Positions 54,521-64,000 of a stretch of 64,000 nucleotides of DNA are shown here, piece after piece. The translations under genes and the position numbers were made by a program. A model generated the notes under the pieces. It did no database searches. It had not been told where the DNA came from and was given only the letters and a program-made list of their open reading frames with translations. The stretch comes from Balaenoptera acutorostrata (taxonomy: Eukaryota > Chordata > Mammalia > Artiodactyla > Balaenopteridae). Within the stretch, counting starts at the first letter, position 1. Every line of letters starts with the position of its first letter. The stretch spans positions 64,075,006 to 64,139,005 of the forward strand of contig NC_080080.1 in NCBI RefSeq assembly GCF_949987535.1. The letters are read 5' to 3'.

Positions 54521-57293
54521 CTGGTTTTTTTTTTTAATGTTAGTGGATAAACTTGACAGTGAAAGCACTTTTCAAAATTATGCTATTCTTCTTACTCCTC
54601 ACTAAATCAGAATAAGTTTCCACTCACGGTTGGAATGATTAAAATGTGGTTCTAAAGTGAGCAGTCAATAATTCCATAAATGAAAACAAGGGGAAGAAGA
54701 GCTTATTTAATTTAAAGGTTTTTCCCTTTTTTTTTTGCTTTGGAGTCTTCAATAATGCATTAATTGTGTGGCATTAAAGTTCAGTCACTAAACTTTATTG
54801 TTTAAAAGTTTTCTTTAAATTACAGTTGCTATATTTATAATCGTTACAGGGCCTCCACTGTGTTCGGTGCCCAGTAATAAGACCTTAAAGATATTTCCAG
54901 GGAAGTAGAAGGCGTAAGCCAACAAAAGAAAGAAAACAAAACAAGTCTCAAGCATCCCTCCCATAAACGGTATCTGCGTGAACATGTATGTATAGTAGTG
55001 CTGGCCCTAAAGAAATGCCCAGTAATGAGAAAAGGGAGAAAAATTAGACGGCGTGAATAAAGGGGGGTTCTTGGTATAACGGGCGTGTCTGATGCCAGGT
55101 GGAATTGGTCTGGAGTGATTTCATAAGGAATTTTAGTCTTCAGCAACATTTTAAAGGGAAGCAAAGGCATGATTTGTCACAGAGGCAAACGGAGATTTTG
55201 CCAGGTGGGGGAAGAATAGCATATCTGATGACTCACAGCCTGAAGAGAAAGAAAAACCGCTTAAAGGCAGTGAATATCGCCGGTGCTCATTATCTGTGGG
55301 CACTATTGTCCTTGTGGCTTGCTGGAGTAGATCTTTCTTTCAGCTTCATAGCCTTGTTAATCATCTAATGTTCTGTGTGGATGTTCCCTAATGACTCCCA
55401 TTGCCAGTAAAACCTGAAAACAAGGCCCTTTTCATGGGCAAGCGCTTCCCTCTCACCCTCATCCTACCACCAGGAACAATGACCCAGAAAGTTGGTAAAT
55501 CTGGGGAGGGCAGTCGTGGAGCTGCTCTGAAATTCCTGAAAATTAATGCTGTTGGTTTGTAGAAAAGAATAAAAATACTAGGAAAGTAGGAGGCTGGAGA
55601 CGCTGGACAAGACCCCCTGCTGTCAGATTCAGACTCCGGGGCTTCATCCCCTTTTGAGGAATCTTACAAATGTGTGTACGAAAATGTACTCAAACCCCTT
55701 CTGGATCTTGCACCACCCTCGGGCGTGTGTAATCTAAGCCTCACAATGTTCTGCTTTGCAGTGGTGTAGAGCACAGCTGAGTCATGGCGGGAGAGGAGGA
55801 CAATTAGATAAGGGGTGCTGACTATTAAAGAATCCTAAAAGCACTAATCAGGTGTTATACAACACACAAGTGGAAGCTGTTTCAGAGTTCTGAGGAAGTT
55901 AGTGACATGAGCAAAACAACATGTGAGGAGAATGATTTCAGCTGCCCTGCACAAGGTGGATTTCAAGCAGCAGAAGTTAGGACCATCAGGACTGAATAAG
56001 TCAATCCAGGCATAAAGGACTGGATTCTGGACATTTATAAAGGGGAACTCATCTTGTGTACAAGTAGTTGTGTACAAGGGAGTTCAGGCTCTGAGGATCT
56101 GAGCATAGGTAGCTAAGAGCACAAGGAGACCATGAATGATGATGGAGACGCTTTGGGGAGGAGCTTTCAATTTATGGCCCTTCAAGGAGGAAGAAAACAG
56201 AGAGATGAGATTCCTATAAGAATGGCACTTTGAAGCCTTGTGCATTTAAGAGCTTCCAAAGGAAATGAAAACATCAAAGTTAAAGATATGCATTGTCACT
56301 TATAATAAGGAGTTGTTAGGAAAATGAGTAGAGAGGGCTGGGGTAGAGAAATTAATAAGGAAGAGTTAGAGACAGTGGCCTGTATGTGGAACGAAGCAGG
56401 GAATTATTTTATACTAAAATAAGATAAACTAAGACAAGATGCTGAACAAGGTTTGGTTGTGGTTATAGCTAACATGTCTGTTTAAATAATTCCACTGTCT
56501 GAAATCAAATTAGCAAATCCTTTTTTTTTTTTTTTTTACTCTATTAAGAGACTAGCCATCACACTATCTAGTTGATTAGCCATACTCTAGTCATAGCTTT
56601 CATTAACTCTTCATGCTGCCTGGTGTCTTTGACAAAGTCCACATAAGAGAATGAAATTAACACCCATGACTTTCTTTGCCTAAGATGCTTAGAAAAGGCA
56701 TCTTTCATTTTTTCCCTATTTAAAACATGATTTTTGTCAACAGGTTTACTGGGGAAACTACACTTAGTACAAAATACTCAAATGGAAAAATCAGTAGGTT
56801 TATACCTTTATAAACCCAATGAAGTAAACCAAGGATTCAAAAAAAAAAATTCTTTTAAATAATGTACTAATGGCCAATTAACATACACGTTTCAGGTATT
56901 TTTCCTGATTAAAGTGATAGTTATATTCGGAAGTGTTTCTAAAACTATATTAAAATGTGACCTGCGTTACAGAAAAAATGTGTACAAAACGGAGAGAATA
57001 AGGACATGACTTGCATGAAGATAGCATGCCTTACTAGTAAAAGAGTGTGAAAACTCTGCAGTGGCTGATTTCAGGCCCCAAACCGTATCGTCCAGGGTGT
57101 ACCTCTAGAAGGACATTAGTAGACATTTTCCCTACATGGAGTAGGTAGGGCAGTGAGTGAGTTAGGAGTCCCAGGAAGAGCACTTGGGTTCAGCTTAGGA
57201 TCAAAACCATGGGGGTGCTAGGGGTCTCTTTTGTGCTTATGATGTTCCGTGATACCATCTACGGCTTTTCTTTCTCTGCACCCCGCCCCCACT

Positions 57294-57600
57294 CTAACTC
57301 ATTGCAGGTTTGTTCTGTTTGATCCCCTCTCTGGCTTGTAATAGAAAATCCACCCGGTCTCCAAGGGCTGGCATGTCCAGGAGCCCAGTCCAGGCTTCGT
57401 GCAAATCCTTAGCCAGCTCCTGCTTGGCTAAGAGCCTTCTTCTCAGCAGGATCTGACCAACCATCTGAGAAAACACCACTCCTGCTGGAAAACGGGCAGG
57501 TGTGGGAGTGCTCGATGAGGTGCAGGGGTCTCTGTCGAGCAGTCTGATTTTTCCATTAGGAAGAAACTGGTTACTGCTTCTAGTCTGTCAAGGTTTTTCT
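57294..57600 (-). pseudogene. Protein-like antisense frame, possible pseudogene fragment
   Basis: A minus-strand frame ending TAG at 57,296-57,294 reads SQMVGQILLRRRLLAKQELA and continues with KDLHEAWTGLLDMPALGDRV before the stop. It stays open upstream to beyond 57,540, although its first ATG is at 57,479. A second minus-strand frame overlapping from about 57,590 also looks protein-like (NLDRLEAVTSFFLMEKSDCS). The composition is that of a soluble helical protein rather than a repeat. I do not recognise the family. The switch between frames would suit a decayed copy. It could still be chance. Confidence 0.3.
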
Positions 57601-59043
57601 TGCCTTTAAAACAGGAAAATATGAAAAGAAAAAATATTTTTAACTAAATGATGAATACTTCTTAAGTGAATCAAAATGTAAAGTTGTTTACATCATAAAC
57701 TCTTCAGATATAAGTTGCTCTTTCAACACCATGGATTACATTGAATCATGCTGTATAATTTTTGTCTCTATGAGGACTGTGAATTAGCCAGAGATGTAAA
57801 AGTTTAAGCTTTCAAGTCATGGAGATGAAGAAGGGATATCTTTGTAGGAAAAAAAAATGGAGTTTTTAGGCAAACTGATATATTTACAGTTCCTGCACTA
57901 AATAGGTGTAAGGACCTTTAGGAACTGAAGGTAGTCTGTGCAGAACTGGATTCTCTCATGACATTTTCAGGGGTTTTTCCTCCTAGTTTTTCTTTTCCTC
58001 CTTTCACCCATCCATTTCATCTCTGATTAGTATGAAATTCTGTTCGCTTAAATTCTAAATAATCTTTAGAAGTCTGAATTACTAAACACTGAACTAGTGA
58101 GCTATAAAGCGATACAGAATTACTGAAAGTTTTTCCTAATTCAGCACAAATCTAAAGCTAGCTAGAGCCATTTTCAGTAAGAACTCGGAGGGTTGTACGC
58201 CGAATGAAATGTTTACTTATACTGCACACCTGGAAAGAAAATTATCATCATGAGTAGGTCTTTTTTAGACTTTAGAGGCCTGTTTGATGCTTATTAATAT
58301 ACACTGTATAGCCAATAAGAACAATTCAGTTTTTATACCTTGCATTGAACCCAGCACAGGTGTCAGTCAAGATGTTGTTGGCACTCTACTTGGTTTTGAT
58401 TGATTTGTTGTCTTTAGGTTGGTATTCTTCCTTAGAGATTTAGAATCCACAGGACAAGGCTAAAATCTAATCAGGTTTCTGCCAGTTCTTCTATCAGCTC
58501 AGTACTGCATATATGTATCTTTAAAATCTCTATACTGAGATTACTGCATAAAAATTGTTCAGCTTAATAGAAATGATCATTCATTACTAAAAGGTCTTTA
58601 TGGTTCATGACACTGATTTCCTAGGGCTCAGCTACATAAACTGATACAGCCAGTAGTTGTTGAATACTTCCACGTGGAGTGTTGTGAAAAGACAGCCCTT
58701 GCCCTCAGAGAGCTCATATACTAGGGCAGGAGGTTGAGGAGAAAACCAGCAGGTTATTACCTGGTGCGATACAGCAAAGGACAGTATGCGTAAGAGCCCG
58801 ACAGAGGGTCTTTAAACACCCGGGGGAACCACAAGGGACTTCGAGGGACAGCTCTTGAGAAGACAAGTTGGCGTTTCCAGGAAGAGAAAGGGGAAGAAAG
58901 GCTTTCCAAGCAGAGGGAACCACAAGGGCGAAAGCGTGGAGGCTGAAGAGCTCTCTTTTGTTTCTTCCCTGCAAAAAACCTCTATTGTCATGTATATCCA
59001 CGTGGTTCCAGGGCACAGAGAGAGAGGCGGTCTAAACTGTTAG

Positions 59044-59225
59044 TGGCTAAGAACAGACACTGCAGCTCCAGTCTGGGTTCAGGTCCTGGAGCTGCCAGTG
59101 GGGTGTCCTAAGCAAGTGGTTCGAGCTGCCCAGGCCTCATGCCGCTTCAGCTGCATGTCGGGAATGTGATAGCTCCTCAGGAGATTGTCATGAGGGTTAA
59201 ACAAGGTAATCAATTGAAGTGGAAA
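59044..59225 (+). mobile_element. MIR SINE remnant
   Basis: The order 'ctggagctgccagtggggtg', 'tcatgagggttaaacaaggt' follows MIR. The CHR SINE begins about 35 bp further on. Confidence 0.5.
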
Positions 59226-59260
59226 GTGGATGATAACTTTCTCACGTTAGAGTCAGTTTT

Positions 59261-59602
59261 TTTTTTTAATTATTTATTTTGGCTGTGTTGGGTTTTCATT
59301 GCTGCGCACGGGCTTTTTTTAGTTGCGGCGAGCAGGGGCTACTGTTAGTTGCGGTGCGCGGGCTTCTCATTGCAGTGGCTTCTCTTGTTGCGGAGCACAG
59401 GCTCTAGGCGCGAGGTCTCCAGTAGTTGTGGCACACGGGCTCAGTAGTTGTGGCTCACAGGCTCTAGAGCGCAGGCTCAGTAGTTGTGGCGCACGGGCTT
59501 AGTTGCTCCGCAGCATGCGGGATCTTCCCGGACCAGGGCTCGAACCCGCGTCCCCTGCGTTGGCAGGCGGATTCTTAACCACTGCACCACCAGGGAAGTG
59601 CC
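59261..59602 (-). mobile_element. CHR-type SINE with target duplication
   Basis: This minus-orientation copy has a T-rich tail at the left and ccaccagggaagtgcc at the right. Direct repeats tagagtcagtttt (59,248-59,260) and tagagtcaatttt (59,603-59,615) differ at one base. Like the 45-kb copy it carries the longer 'tagttgtggc' module series. Confidence 0.95.
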
Positions 59603-60789
59603 TAGAGTCAATTTTGTAATCATTTCCACCCTCTCCCGAATGTATGCTCTGTGTAGAGCAAGGGAGGAAGGTTGGTGCCCTGGGAGAAATCAAAATGAGG
59701 ATGATAGGGACCCATCCTCCCGGAAGCTTATAACCAAGTGACAGAGAGATGGGTATGTAAGCAGCTAGCAAGGCGGCTGGAAATTAAATAAGAGCTACGT
59801 GGAGGTTGAGGCAATGTGTGGGAGCATCACCAGATAGGAGGTTTGTTCCAAGGAAGAGGAGAAATTCTTGGGAAAAGAGAGGTTGGTGTGGAGTCTTTGC
59901 CTGCCATTCCGCCCAGGCCCGCTCTTGGCCCTGTTTCATTCCTTGTGGCCGACTTCACCTTGGCTCCTCTCCTGTCTACCTGGACAGCGTTCAGATGCTT
60001 CCCTTAGAACTGAAGCTGGAGAGGTGAGTAAGGTAGGCTTCTACGATCAGCCTCAGAGAGGTACAGAAAGAGCCAGTGCCGAGGACTTTCTCTCCAGTGC
60101 TAAGAGGTCATCTTACAGGTGAGGCCCTGGGCTCTGGAGCCCGTTCCCAGATTCCCCTTACAGCCATTTGGCTGCACCTGTTTCATTGCTGTTGGTTCCA
60201 GTGGCTTCACCAACTCCCACAGTCAGAGAAGCTCCCTCAGATCTGCAGGTTGCCGTCCCCATCACTCCCCCAGGACAGACCAGAGTGAGGCCTGCATTGT
60301 GCCCGGGAAGCCTGATTTGAAAAAGCAGAGAGGCGAGCGCAACCCCTGCCTGCAGTGGGGGACCACCCTTCTGTGCTCTGCAGGAGAGTCCCCGTGTCTC
60401 CCAGGGGCTGCCAGCCACTGCTGGGGGGCGGGCATCTACTGCCGCACCCCACTGCCCACTGTCTTCCAACCGTTGGGTCCCAACTGTCCTGTTTCTGGCA
60501 GAAATTTGTCGGGGATGGTGGTGTGTGCCTGGCTCTGAACCATAGTTTGAGCTCTGAGAAAATGCCATCCCCTCTTTTTGGTCAGTCTGGTCCTGGGAAG
60601 AGAGGCTCGTAAGTCAACTCTTAATTATCATTGTCGGAAGATCAAGGAAGAGGTGAACGTGAGCTGGCTGCGTCGCAGAGAATTTCAGACGGGAGAAAGG
60701 GGGAAGCAGTTCACATACATCTTTAACATGACCGCCTGATTTTTGCCCGGAGAAGTTTAGGGAATTCTTTTGAAATCTTTCTGTAACGT

Positions 60790-61032
60790 GGTATAGCAGT
60801 GGGAGAGCCCCAGAGCAACTACAAGTTTGGCTTCGTCACTTTTCAGCTGAGTGGCCTCAAGCCGACAATTTCACCTCTCCAAGCCTTAGTTTCCTCGTCT
60901 GTGAAGTGAGTGTGATGGTTAACGATGCCTCCTCATGGGGCTGGAGTGAGTGCTCCCACGAGTTGTTATGTGTTAAGTGTTTGGAACAGTGTCTGGCACC
61001 AGCAAGTGCTACGCAGGTGTGGGCTCTTACCA
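60790..61032 (+). mobile_element. MIR SINE, nearly full length
   Basis: Landmarks in order are 'cttttcagctgagtggcctc', 'ctccaagccttagtttcctc' and 'cagtgtctggcaccagcaag'. Confidence 0.75.
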
Positions 61033-63578
61033 TGGGGCACAGAGAGAGGTTTTTTGGTAAAGTTGTTCTCTTGCTGCCTCGTTGGGCATATCCAACGAGG
61101 ATGTGATGCCTTTTGAGGCACCATCCAAGGTTTTAAAGAAGTTCAAGTATTATAGACAGGTTCAGTTACTGGGTGACTAGGAGCGCATTGGCAGTCAGTC
61201 ATAGGTCTCTGAGAAAGAGGGCTGTGGAGATTCTCACTCAATTTTAGAATAGGACGAATGATGTTCTCCTAATACATCACATACAAATGTGAAGAAAGAC
61301 CCCAGCCTGTTGTGTACGTGGCCAGGCCTCTGGGTGAGGTGCCTGAAGGCTGCCCCAGGGTATGTGCAAACTGTGGCCGTAAAGGTAAAGACAGATTTTT
61401 GTGATGCAGGTTTCTTTTTTGAGACCAGCCTGATTCACCATTGTGTTTTGTCTGCCATGGAAGTTTAAACAGCTTTAAGCTAAACACCTGTGTCTTTGTC
61501 CTGGTCTCGCCTTGCTAAACAGGATTTGATTGGACTTCTCTTTTCAACACAGTGGCCCACCTACTTCCCTGCATTTCTGTATTCCCACCTCATATTGCTT
61601 CAATCAACTTGTTTAGAAGAAATAGCCAGACTTGAAAGTATGAGAAAATAACACTAAAGCTGGATAGAAAATTCTCCTATACTACTTCTCCATTTAATCA
61701 AAGAAAAAAGAGTGTGCAGTGTCTATTGTAAGATTATTAAAAACATCTTCACTCTACTCTTCTCTAAGTGTGTCTGCTTAGGCTTTAGGGAAACAACTGA
61801 AACCACCCTTCTCTCCATGTAAAGTTGGGTAAATTTGCCATTTGCAAAATGACATCAGAAGAATAAAGTAAAAAATAGGGAGATGTTACTACAGACCCAC
61901 GTGCCACTCGTACTGTGAAAACTCGTGGAAGACCCAGCACCCCCCCCCCCTTTATCTCAGTGAATACTGTCGGTGCTTCCATGAGGGAGCAATGCTAGGC
62001 GTTTGCAAGTGAGCCCGAGATAATGCTGGATCTCCAGCTGCTTAGCATCTCGTGGTGGAACGTGACGGGTCACTGTGATCCAAGGTGACGAGTAAGTGCC
62101 CGGATAGAATCAGTTTTTCAGAATCTTCAGTTCTGGATAAAGTTTAAAAGAGCAAAGTGATTTATGCTTTTTGAGCATCAGGAAAGGCTTTATGGGGAGA
62201 GGGTTAGAGTTTGGTCTTGAACTACTAGAAGGATTTGGGCGGCAGAAATTGGGGGGGGCGGGAGAATGTGTTCTAAGCAAAGCAAAGAGCCTGAGAAAAG
62301 GGCACAAAAGCAGGTGTGAGGGCAACAGGAGCACAATGGGGAACATCTTGTAATGTACCTGATTCCCGGTGTGCTACTGAAGGTTTGTGATTATTGCGTG
62401 CTTTTCAATGAAATACCTTTGGGGTTATCACCTTTTTTAAAAATCAAAGCTTTAATTACCATTATAAATCTGCGAGACCATCTTATTGTTCTTGCTAAGC
62501 AAATGCATGTTAGCATCTTTAAAGAGGACCATGCTCTAGCTAGTGGCATACTTGTGATGGATACAGATGCCCATTGCCATGACTGCAGTTATGTTAGGCC
62601 CTGGTGGCCATTTATCGTTTTAATAATGGAAAGACATGACAATCGGATCTAACTAAACACATACACCCATCTTCTCAAATAAGGTTTCTATAGAAAATCT
62701 ATTTCCTCCTTATTGAAGGTAGCTTGGTTTAATGGATCCTGTGGTTTTAGAATAGATGGATTTCTTTGGGTTGGTTTGTTGGTGTCTTTCACAGTTTACA
62801 CAGCAGTCTCCTTTCCGGTATCTCATACAGTCCCTTCACTGAGCAAGTCTGTGTTTGCCAAGCAGCGAACTCTTAGGTAACATTTCCACTCCGTGCACAA
62901 AAGAAGTGCATAGTTTGAAAGTCATTTTTTAAGGCCAAGTCAGCTCTACACAGCTAAAATATTTACTAGGTCTTATCGGAAATGTGGGGAAAAAAGATTG
63001 TTCAAATAACCTAAGGAGTGTCTCGTTTCCTGACCTGTTTATTTAGTGTTAACTCAGAATGACACACACATTCATCTCTGTTGAGAAATTGACAACGGGT
63101 TTAACTTTCTGTTTCGCCTCCCTCATAAAGCATTTCCTTGAGCACTCACGTGTTCCTTTAACTATCTCTTGCCTTCTGTTCACATCTGCCTTCTCCTGTT
63201 TCCCACTTTTCCTACTTTTCCACTCAAAGACAGCATCCACCATCCTTCTGGATTGGCCCATTTTTACCATAAAGTCCTGTGTAGATCCAGTTCATTTGAT
63301 GGATGCTGACCGAGAGCCTACTCCGTGCTGACCTCACATATGGTCAAGAAATGGGTTTTCAAAGGCGGCCCTTGCCCTTTGGGCAAGCCAGACAAGTAAA
63401 CAGCCGATTAGTGGGCAGAAGTGCTGGTGCACCTGAAATTCTGCCAGGGAGGGTGGCAGGAGGCTTAGCGACCCACGGAGGAGGGGGCACGATGAAACCT
63501 GTCCCTGCGGAAGTGTCCCCCTCCCCCCCTGCTCCCCGCCGCCCGGCCTGCCTTCTTTAGCTCCCTCCGTCTTCCTCT

Positions 63579-63599
63579 CCCCCCCCCCCCCCCCCCCCC
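63579..63599. repeat. 21-base poly(C) run
   Basis: An uninterrupted run of C lies inside a wider pyrimidine-rich block (about 63,515-63,600). On the minus strand this is a G run that can form a quadruplex. The length is likely unreliable in an assembly. Confidence 0.8.
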
Positions 63600-63938
63600 G
63601 CCTTGGCATTGGGTGCAGACCTCTGTTTCAGTACTTAACAGGCTATAGGTATGTACTTGTTTCTTTAAATAAGTCCAGCCAGTTCTTCTTGATAATTGCA
63701 TACCTCAAAGTGCACAGCAGATCGAACACATCCAATAAACTGTGACTTCTCTGGACTTGGTTTTTGCATCTGTAAAGTGAGAATGGTGACTTAGAATTCT
63801 GACCAAGGTTTTTCTGGCTTAAAGAAAAAAATTCAGTGATTATTAGTTACAACAAGTACATATTTGTATTGAGAACTATTTAGGCGTTCTGTCTTTATTT
63901 TATGATTACACAGACATGGCTTAAAAGTGCATTTCTTG

Positions 63939-64000
63939 GGAATTCCCTGGCGGTCCAGTGCTTAGGACTCGGAGCCTTCACTGCCACGGGCCCAGGGTCA
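63939..64000 (+). mobile_element. CHR-1-type tRNA-derived SINE, cut by the window end
   Basis: It opens gggaattccctggcggtcca and continues with ctcggagccttcactgccac, the head of a second tRNA-derived subfamily distinct from the six copies above. Only the first 62 bases are inside the window. Confidence 0.88.

Larger units (their letters stand above)
42161..64000 (+). other. JPH1: JPH1 intron 2 (partial, continues to the right)
   Basis: The intron runs from the exon 2 donor to the window end; I searched for the next JPH1 exon (alpha-helix segment) and saw none. It contains SINEs (45.2, 54.2, 59.3, 63.9 kb), an L1 (51.1-52.1 kb), MIR and L2 copies, older unassigned repeats (49.1-50.0, 52.6-53.3, 55.8-56.4, 58.7-58.9, 62.0-62.3 kb), a poly(A)-only insertion (43.1 kb) and a protein-like antisense frame (57.3 kb). 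The stretches 45.6-48.9 and 60.0-60.8 kb show nothing I can assign apart from a CRE site at 47.05 kb. Confidence 0.9.

Noticed and set aside
42161..64000. JPH1 exon 3 or later exons
   Set aside because: No stretch encoding the alanine-rich helix that follows residue 380 was seen on the plus strand; the intron is probably longer than the window.

Overview
This is a mammalian nuclear genome window, very probably from a cetacean. It carries the facing 5' ends of two genes that are neighbours on human chromosome 8q: GDAP1 on the minus strand (coding exons 1 and 2 at 7.0-8.0 kb) and JPH1 on the plus strand (coding exons 1 and 2 at 36.4-42.2 kb). The cetacean assignment rests on about 300-bp tRNA-Glu-derived SINEs of the CHR type, recognised by their 'ttccctggtgg(c/t)(g/t)cagtgg' heads and (TTTA)n tails. 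They lie beside artiodactyl/cetacean-type L1 3' ends, and I saw no ruminant BovB element. Order and orientation follow the known human GDAP1/JPH1 arrangement.

Layout. 1-7,017: GDAP1 intron 2 (partial). 7,018-7,210: GDAP1 exon 2. 7,211-7,889: intron 1. 7,890-8,006: GDAP1 coding exon 1 inside a CpG-island promoter (about 7.58-8.27 kb). About 8.3-35.7 kb: intergenic DNA rich in L1, L2, MIR, MER5A-like, MER2/Tigger-like and SINE copies, plus a decayed retrovirus-like fragment near 24.6-26.2 kb. About 35.75-37.2 kb: JPH1 CpG-island promoter, 5' leader and exon 1. 36,777-41,400: intron 1, AT-rich with few repeats. 41,401-42,160: exon 2, itself a CpG island. 42,161-64,000: JPH1 intron 2, still open at the window end.

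The exon boundaries agree with each other. GDAP1 exons 1 and 2 give 117+193 coding bases, and JPH1 exons 1 and 2 give 379+760 coding bases. All reading frames are intact and all splice sites are GT/AG. GDAP1 encodes a glutathione-transferase-like protein of the mitochondrial outer membrane. JPH1 encodes a MORN-repeat protein that tethers plasma membrane to endoplasmic or sarcoplasmic reticulum. The remaining exons of both genes lie outside the window (GDAP1 to the left, JPH1 to the right).

I did not find a new gene system. The points most worth a second look are small. They are a perfect 16-bp hairpin at 29.66 kb, a poly(A)-only insertion with a 17-bp target duplication at 43.1 kb, and a protein-like antisense frame at 57.3 kb. 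Also of interest are a CU-rich tract just inside GDAP1 intron 2, the weak JPH1 start context behind an ATG-free leader, and several young SINE insertions with exact target duplications.
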